Shown here: in pieces, positions 1 through 8,089 of the stretch
How positions within the stretch are numbered: the first letter of the stretch is position 1
Layout: the number at the start of each line of letters is the position of its first letter
Assembly (NCBI RefSeq): GCF_036924715.1
Contig: NZ_JAZHSB010000001.1
Span: forward strand, 4,021,001-4,085,000
Source of the DNA: Bradyrhizobium sp. AZCC 1721
Lineage (GTDB): Bacteria; Pseudomonadota; Alphaproteobacteria; Rhizobiales; Xanthobacteraceae
Reading direction: 5' to 3'
Length of the DNA: 64,000 bases
The notes under the pieces: model-generated
Databases searched by the model: none
Told to the model about the DNA's origin: nothing
What the model saw: only the letters and a program-made list of their open reading frames with translations
Made by a program: the position numbers and the translations under genes

Positions 1-147
1 AGTCAGCAGGTTGGCGGTGCCACGACTCGACATGAAGCCGGCGCCGCCGCCCATGCCGAGGCCGCCGCCTTCGGATTTCTGCAGCAGCACCGCGCCGATC
101 AGCACGGCGACGATCATGAGGTGAACGACGATAATGACGGTCTGCAT
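1..147 (-). CDS. secG: SecG, preprotein translocase subunit (5' part only)
   Basis: The reverse strand encodes the first 49 residues of SecG and then runs off the left edge of the window. It starts MQTVIIVVHLMIVAVLIG, a first membrane helix, followed by LLQKSEGGGLGMGGG, the glycine-rich cytoplasmic loop typical of the family. SecG is the small non-essential subunit of the SecYEG channel in the inner membrane and assists SecA-driven export. The second helix and C-terminus lie outside the window. tpiA, in the same orientation, lies about 1.4 kb upstream, and two forward-strand genes sit between them. The family call is firm because start, helix and loop all match. Confidence 0.9.
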   Translation of the reverse strand, partial: MQTVIIVVHLMIVAVLIGAVLLQKSEGGGLGMGGGAGFMSSRGTANLLT

Positions 148-340
148 CTCAAAACCTTCCGTCACAAGCGAAGAGCGCCGGGCTTCGGCTGCACCAAGAG
201 CTTGCGGGTTTTCCTGAAGTTGCGCGGTGTTACACGATCGGACGGGGCATTGTCACCCCCAACCGCCGCCGTGGAGATAATTGCCGCAGGCGCCACGGCA
301 AGGCTGCCCACGCCTCCCGCCCGATGATCGCATCCGGCAC

Positions 341-368
341 TTGAGATCGCGACAATTTCTCTTATAAT
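341..368 (+). promoter_or_regulatory. Candidate sigma-70 promoter giving a near-leaderless mRNA
   Basis: TTGAGA at 341-346 and a perfect TATAAT at 363-368 are separated by 16 bp. A transcript initiating about 7 nt after the -10 box would begin at or next to the ATG at 375, leaving almost no 5' leader. No Shine-Dalgarno sequence precedes that ATG, which fits leaderless translation. This is inference from sequence; the start site is not mapped. Confidence 0.55.
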
Positions 369-374
369 AGACAA

Positions 375-941
375 ATGGATACTTTAGCAGACGATCTCAG
401 CGCCCGGCTCGCCCACCGCCTGCGGCTCGAACGCGACAGCCGCGGCTGGTCGCTGGCAGATCTCGCCGAACGCTCCGGCGTATCAAAAGCCACCATCAGC
501 AAGATCGAGCGCGCCGAAGTCAGCCCGACCGCGGTGGTGCTGGTTCGGCTCGCCAGCGCCTTCGATCTCACCCTCGCCGGCCTGATGCTGCGCGCCGAAG
601 GCCAGGGCGGGCGTCTTTCGCGCGCCGCCGAGCAACCGGTGTGGCGCGATCCCGAGACCGGCTATTTGCGCCGGCAGGTGTTCAACCGGCCCGATCACCC
701 CATCGAGGTCGTCAAGGTCGAGATGCCGCCGAAGCAGCGCGTGACGCTGCCCGCGTCGTCCTACGCCCACATCCGCCAGGTCCTCTGGGTGTTGTCGGGC
801 GCGCTCGTGCTCATCGATGGCGGTGAACGCCACGAACTCGGGCCCGGCGACTGCCTCGGATTCGGTCCGCCGGCGGAAGTGACGTTCGCCAACGAAACGA
901 CATCTCCTTGCGTCTATGTCGTAGCGCTAGCCCGGAGCTGA
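375..941 (+). CDS. XRE-family transcriptional regulator with C-terminal cupin domain
   Basis: 188 residues. Residues about 12-66 form an HTH_3/XRE DNA-binding domain (WSLADLAERSGVSKATISKIE is the helix-turn-helix), and residues about 110-185 fold as a small cupin_2 barrel, the usual effector domain of this regulator class. Such proteins generally control one or a few neighbouring metabolic or detoxification genes. The stop codon at 939-941 is two bases from the ATG of the downstream acetyltransferase, so the two are co-transcribed, possibly to regulate that enzyme. The ligand cannot be deduced. The start is supported by the well-placed promoter at 341-368. Confidence 0.85.
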   Translation: MDTLADDLSARLAHRLRLERDSRGWSLADLAERSGVSKATISKIERAEVSPTAVVLVRLASAFDLTLAGLMLRAEGQGGRLSRAAEQPVWRDPETGYLRRQVFNRPDHPIEVVKVEMPPKQRVTLPASSYAHIRQVLWVLSGALVLIDGGERHELGPGDCLGFGPPAEVTFANETTSPCVYVVALARS

Positions 942-943
942 GG

Positions 944-1477
944 ATGTCGCCGATCAGGATCGAAGCGCTGACGTCCTCGCCCGTCGTCTGGACCGCGTTG
1001 AGCGAAATGCTGATGGAGACCGTCGCGCATGGTGGCTCGGTCAGCTTCATGCACCCTCTGCCCTTGGCGGCAGCAGAAGCGTTCTGGCGCGACTCGCTTG
1101 CATCTGCCGGCCGCGGCGAGCGCATCGTGCTCGGCGCGTTTGATGGCGATGACCTGATCGGCACTGTTACGCTGCTGCTCAATCTGCCGCCGAACCAGCC
1201 GCATCGCGCCGAGATCGCAAAGATGATGACGCGTGTCAGTCACCGCCACCGCGGGATCGCCACAGCGCTGCTGCGCGAGGCCGAGCGGTTGGCGATCGCG
1301 CGCGGGCGCTGGTTGCTGGTGCTCGACACCGCCGAGGACGAAGGCGCGGCCGGACTATATGAGCGGATGGGATTCAAGCTAACCGGGGTCATTCCGGACT
1401 ACGCGCTCAAACCCTATGGCGGGCTGACGGGCACGCTGATCTACTGGAAGCGGTTGCAGGAAGGCGTGCCCGCCTGA
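944..1477 (+). CDS. GNAT-family N-acetyltransferase
   Basis: 177 residues starting MSPIRIEALTSSP. The start at 944 is preferred over one 36 bases upstream because it follows a GGAG motif and avoids overlapping the regulator. The acetyl-CoA-binding motif A is visible near residues 95-115 (VSHRHRGIATALLREAERLA, the R/QxxGxG/A pattern), followed by LLVLDT and GLYERMGFKLTGVIPDYAL, which are motif B and the typical C-terminal strand. It transfers acetyl from acetyl-CoA to an amine; the YERMGF...IPDYAL ending recalls small-molecule or drug-type acetyltransferases. The substrate is unknown. It forms a two-gene unit with the XRE-cupin regulator. Confidence 0.85.
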   Translation: MSPIRIEALTSSPVVWTALSEMLMETVAHGGSVSFMHPLPLAAAEAFWRDSLASAGRGERIVLGAFDGDDLIGTVTLLLNLPPNQPHRAEIAKMMTRVSHRHRGIATALLREAERLAIARGRWLLVLDTAEDEGAAGLYERMGFKLTGVIPDYALKPYGGLTGTLIYWKRLQEGVPA

Positions 1478-1488
1478 GACTTTTTGAA

Positions 1489-1541
1489 TAGACGCATTTT
1501 CTTGACGCGAACCGGTCCCCACTTCGCTTGAAAACGCTCTA
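1489..1541. repeat. Interspersed short repeat abutting tpiA
   Basis: The stretch with TAGACGCATTTTCTTGACGC and CACTTCGCTTGAAAACGCTC resembles a very common Bradyrhizobium/Rhodopseudomonas intergenic repeat (recollection, not searched). It lies between the convergent acetyltransferase and tpiA genes. Its last bases CTA (1539-1541) form the TAG stop codon of tpiA. A related element in the opposite arrangement occurs at 39600-39730. Confidence 0.55.
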
Positions 1542-2291
1542 ACACGCCTCCGCAATCGCCAGAAAGTCCACAGCTTTCAGGCTGGCGCCACCAACCAATG
1601 CGCCGTTCACATCGGCGACCGCCATCAGTTCCGCTGCATTGGAAGGTTTGACCGATCCGCCATAGAGAATCCGGATCTTGCTGCCTTCGGCCTCAAATCG
1701 GCTGATGAGAACATCGCGGATAAAGCGATGAACTTGTTCGACATCTTTTGGTGTCGGCGTCAGACCGGTGCCGATCGCCCAGACCGGCTCATAGGCCACC
1801 ACCAGATTGGCTGATGTCGCGCCGTCCGGCAGCGAACCGGCGAGTTGCCCGCCGCAGACATCCAGCGTCTGGCCGGCATCGCGTTGCTTCTGGGTCTCGC
1901 CGATGCAGACGATCGCCACCAGGCCCGCCCGCCATGCTGCTTCAGCCTTCTGCCGCACCAACGCGTCGGTCTCGCCATGATCGGCACGCCGCTCCGAATG
2001 CCCGACGATGATGGCACTGGCGCCGGCATCCGCCAGCATCTCCGCCGAGAGATCGCCGGTATGGGCGCCCGAGGCCTTGGCGTGGCAATCCTGCGCCCCG
2101 ACGGCGAGTTTTGAACCGAGCGCCCTGTCGGCAAAGCCGCCGATCAGGGTGGCCGGAGGGCAGACCAGCAGGTCGGCCTTGCCGGCCAACGCTCCTGCAC
2201 CGGCGATCATGGCTTCGAATTCACCCAAGGAAGATTTCAGGCCGTTCATTTTCCAGTTGCCGGCGATCAGCGGCCGGATGGCATCGGTCAT
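1539..2291 (-). CDS. tpiA: Triosephosphate isomerase
   Basis: 250 residues, full family length. It interconverts dihydroxyacetone phosphate and glyceraldehyde 3-phosphate in glycolysis and gluconeogenesis in the cytoplasm. Visible landmarks are the N-terminal GNWKMNG (catalytic Asn and Lys), VGHSERR (catalytic His), AYEPVWAIGTG (catalytic Glu plus flexible loop 6) and the phosphate-binding YGGSVKPSNA and GALVGGASL near the end. The TAG stop lies in the edge of an interspersed repeat. The start MTDAIRPLIAGNWKMNG is the normal alphaproteobacterial one. It lies upstream of, and in the same direction as, secG. Confidence 0.97.
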   Translation of the reverse strand: MTDAIRPLIAGNWKMNGLKSSLGEFEAMIAGAGALAGKADLLVCPPATLIGGFADRALGSKLAVGAQDCHAKASGAHTGDLSAEMLADAGASAIIVGHSERRADHGETDALVRQKAEAAWRAGLVAIVCIGETQKQRDAGQTLDVCGGQLAGSLPDGATSANLVVAYEPVWAIGTGLTPTPKDVEQVHRFIRDVLISRFEAEGSKIRILYGGSVKPSNAAELMAVADVNGALVGGASLKAVDFLAIAEAC

Positions 2292-2543
2292 GTCGATTGT
2301 CCCGCAAATGTCAGCGTTCTAGATGCGCTAGCAGAGCCACGCCGCCAGTTCCAGATACCGGTCGGGCGATCCCCGGGCCATTAACCGCTTCAAATAGCCC
2401 GCATGGGCGAGGTTGCGAGGGGGGCGCGGCCACTTTATGATGCGTTTTCAACTCGGTGACGCCTTGTTGCGGAATTCGGTCCCGGATCGAATTCCCTTGG
2501 GCACGACCCGGTTCCCCCTCTCCTTTAAAAACAAGTTGGACCC

Positions 2544-4445
2544 ATGCTTCGAGGAATTCGGAAAGCCTCATCAAACTGGCTCGGCAAGGTTGTCATGGCC
2601 GTCGTGATGGGCGTTTTGATTGTCAGTTTCGCAGTTTGGGGTATTGCCGACATCTTCAAGGGATTTGGCCAGTCGTCGCTCGCCACGATTGGCAAGACCG
2701 AGATTTCGACGGAGCAATTCCGCCAGATCTACACGGAAAAGCTGCAGCAGCTCGGCCGCAATTTCGGCCGTCCGCTGACCCCTGAACAGGCCCGCGCCTT
2801 CGGGCTCGATCGGCAGGTGTTGCAACAGACCATCGCCGAAGCCGCGCTGGATGAGGAAGCCCGGCGCATGGGGCTTGCCCAGTCGCAGGACGAAGCCATG
2901 CGGCAGATCTACAGCGATCCGAATTTTGCGGGATTGGGCGGCAAATTCGATCCCGCTCGCTTCCAGGCCACGATCCGGCAGTTCGGCTATACCGAGCAAC
3001 GCTATCTGGCGGAACGCCGGCGGATCGGGCTGCGGCGCCAGATCGTCGGCGCCGTCTCGGCCGGGGCGGAGCCGCCGAAGGTCCTGATCGAGGCGCTCGC
3101 CCGCTTCCAGAACGAGCAGCGCTCGATGGAATACGTCAAGCTCGACGCGGCGCAGGCCGGCACGATCGATCCGCCTTCGCCCGAAGCGCTGGCAGCCTAT
3201 TTCGAGGAACGCAAAACCCAATTCCGCGCACCCGAGTACCGCAAACTGTCCTTTGTCATGATCAGCCCCGAAGAGATCGGCAAGTGGACCGAGGTCTCCG
3301 ACGAGGATGCGAAGAAGGCCTTCGAGCAGCGCCGCGACCAGCTCGGGACGCCGGAAAAGCGCGAAGTGTCGCAGATGTTTTTTCCGAACGAAGGCGAAGC
3401 GCAGGCCGCGCGCAGCCGCATCACGTCCGGAACATCGTTCGACGAGGTCGCCAAGGAGCGCAACCTCAATCTGGCCGACGTCGATCTCGGCATGATCGCA
3501 AAGAACGCGATCATCGATCCGGCTATTGCGGATACCGCGTTCTCGCTGCAGTCAGGCGAAGTCAGCCAGCCGGTGCAGGGCCGGTTCGGCGTGGCGCTGG
3601 TCAAGGTCGGCAAGATCGAGCCGGGTGTGACGCCGACCTATGAAAGCGTCGCTGCGCAGGTGAAGAAGGAAATCGCGACCGAACGCGCGCGCGCCAAGGT
3701 CAACGAAATCCAGAACAAGATGGAAGACGAACGCAGCGGCGGCGCCAATGTGGTCGAGGCTTCGCAGAAGCTCGGCCTCACCCCCGTCACGATCGAGGCC
3801 GTCGATCGCTCCGTCCGCACGCCCGACGGCCAGCCGGTGGCGAATATTCCGCGCGGCCTCGACGTGGTTTCGCAGGCCTTCAACAGCGATATCGGCGTCG
3901 ACAACGAACCGATCCAGTTTGCCGGCGGCTATGTCTGGTACGACGTGCTCGGCATTACGCCCTCGCGTGAGCGGTCGCTCGACGAGGTGCGGAGCCAGGT
4001 CGAGGCAAAATGGCGCGAAGACCAGATTTCGAGCAAGTTGCGCGCGAAGGCAACCGAGATGGTGCAGAAGGTCGAGCAAGGCAGCACGCTCGCCGCCGAA
4101 GCGGCTGCCGCCGGAGTGGGGGTCGAGACTGCCACCGGTTTCCGCCGCGACGCCTCGCTTTCAGGCGTGGCGTCCGCCGCCATCACGGCCGCATTCCGGA
4201 CGCCCAAGGACGGCGTCACGCAGACGCCGGGCACCGGTGGCAGCGAGTGGATCGTGTTGCGCGTGACCGACGTGACGGTGCCGCCGGTCGACATGGCCTC
4301 CGATGAGCTGAAGAAGTTGAAGGAGACGTTGCAGCGCGGCCTGACCGACGAGCAGATCGCGCAGTACGTGACCAAGATCGAATCCCAGATTGGCACCTCC
4401 ATCAACGCGGCCGCCTTCGCGCAGGTGACGGGCGCGAACAATTGA
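2544..4445 (+). CDS. PpiD/SurA-type membrane-anchored peptidyl-prolyl isomerase
   Basis: 633 residues. A single N-terminal membrane helix (about residues 14-36, VVMAVVMGVLIVSFAVWGI) anchors the protein in the inner membrane. It is followed by a SurA_N-like chaperone region (about 40-230) and a parvulin/rotamase segment (about 250-370, with LGMIAKNAIIDPAIADTAFS and GEVSQPVQGRFGVALVKV). Such proteins help newly exported outer-membrane proteins fold in the periplasm. The layout matches PpiD, although the parvulin active site is often degenerate in this group, so enzymatic activity is not certain. The start ATG at 2544 begins MLRGIRKASSNWLGK, the usual N-terminus. It is followed by a repeat and then trpD. 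Confidence 0.88.
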   Translation: MLRGIRKASSNWLGKVVMAVVMGVLIVSFAVWGIADIFKGFGQSSLATIGKTEISTEQFRQIYTEKLQQLGRNFGRPLTPEQARAFGLDRQVLQQTIAEAALDEEARRMGLAQSQDEAMRQIYSDPNFAGLGGKFDPARFQATIRQFGYTEQRYLAERRRIGLRRQIVGAVSAGAEPPKVLIEALARFQNEQRSMEYVKLDAAQAGTIDPPSPEALAAYFEERKTQFRAPEYRKLSFVMISPEEIGKWTEVSDEDAKKAFEQRRDQLGTPEKREVSQMFFPNEGEAQAARSRITSGTSFDEVAKERNLNLADVDLGMIAKNAIIDPAIADTAFSLQSGEVSQPVQGRFGVALVKVGKIEPGVTPTYESVAAQVKKEIATERARAKVNEIQNKMEDERSGGANVVEASQKLGLTPVTIEAVDRSVRTPDGQPVANIPRGLDVVSQAFNSDIGVDNEPIQFAGGYVWYDVLGITPSRERSLDEVRSQVEAKWREDQISSKLRAKATEMVQKVEQGSTLAAEAAAAGVGVETATGFRRDASLSGVASAAITAAFRTPKDGVTQTPGTGGSEWIVLRVTDVTVPPVDMASDELKKLKETLQRGLTDEQIAQYVTKIESQIGTSINAAAFAQVTGANN

Positions 4446-4458
4446 GCATAATAACTCA

Positions 4459-4578
4459 CCTCATCCTGAGGAGCGGCCACCTGGCCGCGTCTCGAAGGAT
4501 GAGAGCCGGCCTCATGGTTCTCCGAGCGATGCGAAGCATCGTCCGGAGACGGCGCAAGAACGCCGCCTCACCATGAGG
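4459..4578. repeat. Interspersed palindromic repeat between ppiD-like gene and trpD
   Basis: About 120 bp beginning CCTCATCCTGAGGAGC and ending CTCACCATGAGG, with internal hairpins such as GCGATGCGAAGCATCGT. It contains no credible ORF. I recognise the CTCATCCTGAGGAGC ... CACCATGAGG pattern as a repeated intergenic element of Bradyrhizobium-like genomes. It would separate transcription of the foldase gene from trpD. Confidence 0.65.
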
Positions 4579-4600
4579 TCTCGATTTTGAAAGCCAAACG

Positions 4601-5614
4601 ATGGACGACCTCAAATCTATCATCGGAAAAGTAGCCACCGGCGCGACGCTGTCGCGTGACGAGGCAGCCTCCGCCTTCGATGCCATGATGTCCGGCGAGG
4701 CCACGCCCTCGCAGATGGGCGGGCTATTGATGGCGCTCAGGGTTCGCGGCGAAACCGTCGACGAGATCACCGGCGCGGTGGCGGCGATGCGTAGCAAGAT
4801 GCTGCGAGTGAAGGCGCCTGCGGACGCGGTCGACGTGGTCGGCACCGGCGGCGACGGCTCCGGTTCGGTCAACGTCTCGACCTGCGCGGCCTTCATCGTC
4901 GCAGGCGCCGGCGTGCCCGTCGCCAAGCATGGCAACCGCGCGCTGTCGTCGCGTTCGGGGGCTGCCGACGTGCTGGCCTCCCTCGGCGTCAAGATCGACC
5001 TCACGCCCGACCAGGTCGGCCGCTGTGTGCAGGAGGCCGGCATCGGCTTCATGTTCGCGCCCGCGCATCACCCCGCGATGAAGAATGTCGGCCCAACCCG
5101 CGTCGAGCTCGCCACCCGCACGATCTTCAATCTGCTCGGGCCGCTCTCCAATCCGGCCGGCGTCAAGCGCCAGATGGTCGGCGTGTTCTCCAGGCACTGG
5201 GTGCAGCCACTGGCGCAAGTCCTGAAAAATCTCGGCTCTGAATCCGTCTGGGTCGTCCACGGTTCCGACGGGCTCGATGAAATCACCCTCACCGGCCCGA
5301 GCTTTGTCGCCAGCCTCGACAACGGAAAGGTCACCACCTTCGAGGTGACGCCGGAGGACGCGGGCCTCACCTGCTGCAATGTCGACGCGCTTAGGGGCGG
5401 CGATGCGGACGCCAATGCGCTGGCGCTGCAAGGCGTGCTCAACGGCAAGCCCAGCCCCTATCGCGACGTCGCGCTCCTCAACGCTGCAGCGGCGCTGATC
5501 GTGGCCGGCCGTGCCAGGGACCTGAAGGAAGGCGTCGCGATCGGCGCGAAATCGCTCGATAGCGGCGCGGCGGCGGCACGGCTGAAGCACCTGATCGCGG
5601 TCTCACGCGGCTGA
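4601..5614 (+). CDS. trpD: Anthranilate phosphoribosyltransferase
   Basis: 337 residues, the standard length. It joins anthranilate and PRPP to give phosphoribosylanthranilate, the second step of tryptophan synthesis. Diagnostic motifs are VVGTGGDGSGSVNVST at about 80-95 (PRPP/Mg site), KHGNRALSSRSGAADVL at about 108-125 and HHPAMKNVGPTRVELATRT. The start MDDLKSIIGKVATGATL is the usual one. trpC follows after 18 bases and moaC after that, forming a trpDC-moaC unit that is common in Rhizobiales. Confidence 0.97.
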   Translation: MDDLKSIIGKVATGATLSRDEAASAFDAMMSGEATPSQMGGLLMALRVRGETVDEITGAVAAMRSKMLRVKAPADAVDVVGTGGDGSGSVNVSTCAAFIVAGAGVPVAKHGNRALSSRSGAADVLASLGVKIDLTPDQVGRCVQEAGIGFMFAPAHHPAMKNVGPTRVELATRTIFNLLGPLSNPAGVKRQMVGVFSRHWVQPLAQVLKNLGSESVWVVHGSDGLDEITLTGPSFVASLDNGKVTTFEVTPEDAGLTCCNVDALRGGDADANALALQGVLNGKPSPYRDVALLNAAAALIVAGRARDLKEGVAIGAKSLDSGAAAARLKHLIAVSRG

Positions 5615-5632
5615 TCTGAGGGGCGGTAAGAG

Positions 5633-6454
5633 ATGTCCGATATCCTGACGAAGATCGAGGCCTACAAGCGCGAAGAGATCGCTGCGGCCAAGCGCGCGCA
5701 TCCGCTCGCCGAAGTCGAGGCTCGGGCGAAAGCGGCCCAGCCACCACGCGGCTTCGTCCGCGTCATTCGGGAAAAACTCGCCCGTGGCGACTACGCGCTG
5801 ATCGCCGAGGTAAAGAAGGCCTCGCCGTCGAAGGGGCTCATTCGCGCCGATTTCGATCCGCCGGCGCTGGCCAGGGCTTACGAGGCCGGCGGCGCGGCGT
5901 GCCTATCGGTACTGACGGACGCGCCCTCGTTCCAGGGCCATCTCGATTTCATGGTCGCGGCGCGCGCGGCAACCAATCTGCCGGTGCTGCGCAAGGACTT
6001 CCTGTTCGACACCTATCAGGTGGTGGAAGCCCGCGCCCATGGCGCAGATTGCATCCTGATCATCATGGCTGCACTCGACGATAGCGCCGCGAGGGATATC
6101 GAGGACGCGGCGATTGCGCTCGGCATCGACGTGCTGATCGAAATCCACGACCGCACCGAGCTCGACCGCGCGCTAAAACTTCGTTCTCCGATGATCGGCG
6201 TCAACAACCGTAACTTACGGACCTTCGAGACCACGCTTGCGACCAGCGAGGCGCTGGCGCCGCTGATCCCGCGTGACCGCCTGATGGTCGGCGAAAGCGG
6301 TATCTTTACGCCTGATGATCTCGCCCGCCTCGAGCGCGTCGGCATGTCGACCTTCCTGGTCGGCGAAAGCCTGATGCGACAGGCCGACGTGACCGCGGCA
6401 ACCCGCGCATTGCTGACGCGTTCCGATACGGCCCGCGCGACCGGGACCGGCTAG
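5633..6454 (+). CDS. trpC: Indole-3-glycerol phosphate synthase
   Basis: 273 residues, monofunctional TrpC (no fused TrpF). It closes the indole ring from CdRP in tryptophan synthesis. A TIM barrel is evident, with IAEVKKASPSKGLIR (catalytic Lys), LRKDFLFDTYQV, GVNNRNLRTFET and MVGESGI (phosphate-binding glycines). A GGGGCGGTAAGAG stretch in front of the ATG supplies the ribosome-binding site. moaC begins three bases after the stop, so the two are co-translated. Confidence 0.97.
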   Translation: MSDILTKIEAYKREEIAAAKRAHPLAEVEARAKAAQPPRGFVRVIREKLARGDYALIAEVKKASPSKGLIRADFDPPALARAYEAGGAACLSVLTDAPSFQGHLDFMVAARAATNLPVLRKDFLFDTYQVVEARAHGADCILIIMAALDDSAARDIEDAAIALGIDVLIEIHDRTELDRALKLRSPMIGVNNRNLRTFETTLATSEALAPLIPRDRLMVGESGIFTPDDLARLERVGMSTFLVGESLMRQADVTAATRALLTRSDTARATGTG

Positions 6455-6457
6455 CAG

Positions 6458-6958
6458 ATGGCGCGGAAGGCTTCCAAGGGCGGCGCCCTCACCCATATCG
6501 ATGCCGCCGGCGAAGCGCGGATGGTCGACGTCTCCGCGAAGGCAGCGACCGAGCGCACCGCCATCGCCGAGGGGCGTGTCGTCATGGCCAAGGCGACGCT
6601 CGATCTGATCGTCTCCGGCAATGCCAAGAAGGGCGACGTGCTGGGCACGGCCCGCATCGCCGGCATCATGGCGGCAAAGCGCACATCGGAATTGATCCCG
6701 CTGTGCCATCCGCTGGCGCTGTCCAAGGTGACGCTCGACATCACGCCTGACAAAAAACTTCCGGGCTGCATCGTCCGCGCCACCGTCAAGGTCACCGGCC
6801 CGACGGGCGTCGAGATGGAGGCGCTGACGGCGGTGTCGGTCGCGTGCCTGACGATCTACGACATGATCAAGGCGGTCGAGCGCGGCGTTCGCATCGAAGG
6901 CCTCCATCTCGTCGAGAAGAGCGGCGGCAAGTCCGGCCATTATCGCGCGGAGCGGTGA
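6458..6958 (+). CDS. moaC: Cyclic pyranopterin monophosphate synthase MoaC
   Basis: 166 residues. It acts with MoaA to convert GTP via 3',8-cH2GTP to cyclic pyranopterin monophosphate, the first molybdenum-cofactor intermediate. Characteristic motifs are LTHIDAAGEARMVDVS, IPLCHPLALSKV (catalytic His region) and TGPTGVEMEALTAVSVA, with the terminal EKSGGKSGHYRA. It is the last gene of a trpD-trpC-moaC run with only three bases after trpC. moeA, used later in the same pathway, is at 20401-21612. Confidence 0.97.
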   Translation: MARKASKGGALTHIDAAGEARMVDVSAKAATERTAIAEGRVVMAKATLDLIVSGNAKKGDVLGTARIAGIMAAKRTSELIPLCHPLALSKVTLDITPDKKLPGCIVRATVKVTGPTGVEMEALTAVSVACLTIYDMIKAVERGVRIEGLHLVEKSGGKSGHYRAER

Positions 6959-7066
6959 GCCCCGACACGGCGTAGCCCTCGTCACGCGCGTGTGACTGGC
7001 GCGGCGAGGAATGCGCTCCGATCGCGCGGGGTTGTCTTCATCGGGACCGTTACAAGGAGGAATCCG

Positions 7067-7321
7067 ATGTCGATCTACAGGCTTGTTGGCGCGGCGACCG
7101 CGTTGGCCGTGATCTCGGCACCTGCGATGGCTCAGCAGGTGATCTACGAACCCGGCTATTGCGCGTTCTACTATCCGAACGCCAATTGTCAGAACAACGG
7201 TCCGGGTAATCCTTCCGATCCGCGACGATTCAGCCAGGGACATGTCGTGCCGGATGGCTCCGCCACGGCTGGCACTGTAGTGAAGAAGCGCGCGAAGCGA
7301 CCCCCGACATCCATGCGGTAA
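7067..7321 (+). CDS. Small secreted hypothetical protein
   Basis: 84 residues. The ATG at 7067 is chosen because a strong AAGGAGG site lies seven bases upstream and the product then opens with a clean signal peptide (residues 1-22, ending PAMAQQ). The mature part is about 60 residues, begins VIYEPGYCAFYYPNANCQN with two cysteines that could form a disulfide, and ends in a basic tail (VVKKRAKRPPTSMR). No enzymatic domain is recognised. It is probably a small periplasmic protein of the kind abundant in Bradyrhizobium. It is separated from moaC by about 110 bases. Confidence 0.7.
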   Translation: MSIYRLVGAATALAVISAPAMAQQVIYEPGYCAFYYPNANCQNNGPGNPSDPRRFSQGHVVPDGSATAGTVVKKRAKRPPTSMR

Positions 7322-7382
7322 CGGCTTCGCCACCTTTCGCGAGATCGTGCAATTCTGCGGAGCCAGCGCGTCGATCGACGGC

Positions 7383-7976
7383 CTATTCAGCGTTGCGCTG
7401 GCGCTCGCGATAATTCCTTGTCTTCATGCGGTTCCCGCACAATGACGACATGCACCATCGCCGGGTGGCGGGCTTCGAACGATCGAAGAACACGCGGCGG
7501 CATTCGTCGGAAGCGCACATTTTCAGCCGATCAAGCGTTCCATTTCTGGAGCCGTCGTAGAGTTCCGCAACGACCGATGAGAGCCCCGCCAGCGCATCGT
7601 CACGCGCTGCCTCAAGCACCATGCCGCCGTCATCCCTTGCCGTCGCGAGCAGCGGAAACAGTTTGAGCACTTTATTCAGTGCGCGGACCGAATCCCTATT
7701 CTTGCCTCGCTCAGGCGGATCACGCTGCAGATAGTCGCGGATCAAGTGCCTCAGCTCAAGCGCGGTTGCGTGCATCGTCGGCGAAACCCTCGCGTCGACG
7801 AGCAACAGTCCACGTTGCCGCATCCACACTGCGAATTCCCTAGCGTTTGCCAGTTCATCACCTTGCGGATGCCGCACGCCATGATGCGTGAAATGCCGTA
7901 GGTCGAGCGTATTGGCGAAATCGTAGAGATTGGCCAACTCGTCGGGAACCTTGAACTGTCTGGACAGTTTCGACAT
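7383..7976 (-). CDS. CGNR zinc-finger (ABATE-type) transcriptional regulator
   Basis: 197 residues. The N-terminal two thirds match the ABATE ligand-binding region (FANTLDLR..., ELRHLIRDYLQRDP). The C-terminus carries the CGNR zinc finger MCASDECRRVFFDRS...RRWCMSSLCGNRMKTRNYRER, with four cysteines (CxxxxC...CxxxxC) and the defining CGNR motif. Family members are thought to be DNA-binding stress or metabolite-responsive regulators. The gene is divergent from the amidase-MFS pair, and two perfect palindromes in the shared region, one starting seven bases from its own ATG, suggest autoregulation plus control of the amidase operon. This regulatory model is inference. Confidence 0.85.
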   Translation of the reverse strand: MSKLSRQFKVPDELANLYDFANTLDLRHFTHHGVRHPQGDELANAREFAVWMRQRGLLLVDARVSPTMHATALELRHLIRDYLQRDPPERGKNRDSVRALNKVLKLFPLLATARDDGGMVLEAARDDALAGLSSVVAELYDGSRNGTLDRLKMCASDECRRVFFDRSKPATRRWCMSSLCGNRMKTRNYRERQRNAE

Positions 7977-7982
7977 TGCAGC

Positions 7983-8005
7983 ACCAGTAAATCATCTTTA
8001 CTGGT
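7983..8005. promoter_or_regulatory. Operator-like palindrome 1 (ACCAGTAAA-N5-TTTACTGGT)
   Basis: Perfect 9-bp inverted repeat with a 5-bp spacer, seven bases upstream of the CGNR regulator start. It shares the ACCAGTA core and the 5-bp spacing with the second palindrome at 8018-8044; their centres are 37 bp apart. It likely binds a dimer of the adjacent CGNR regulator and would block that gene's own transcription or translation start. Confidence 0.7.
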
Positions 8006-8032
8006 TGACATCAATAGACACCAGTATAATAT
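8005..8032 (+). promoter_or_regulatory. Candidate amidase-operon promoter inside the twin palindromes
   Basis: TTGACA at 8005-8010 begins at the last base of palindrome 1. TAATAT at 8027-8032 lies 16 bp further on, within palindrome 2; a better -10 match, TATAAT at 8025-8030, has only 14 bp spacing. Either way RNA polymerase would overlap both operators, the geometry of a repressed promoter. The amidase ATG is at 8090. Confidence 0.5.
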
Positions 8033-8044
8033 TTATACTGGTGT
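8018..8044. promoter_or_regulatory. Operator-like palindrome 2 (ACACCAGTATA-N5-TATACTGGTGT)
   Basis: Perfect 11-bp inverted repeat with a 5-bp spacer. It contains the same ACCAGTA half-site as palindrome 1 and overlaps the likely -10 box of the amidase operon. It is an unusually AT-rich symmetrical site for this GC-rich genome, which argues for a protein-binding function. Confidence 0.75.
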
Positions 8045-8089
8045 TGTCCCTCGCGAGAAGATTCCAGCCGCATCGCTGACGGAGACAGA

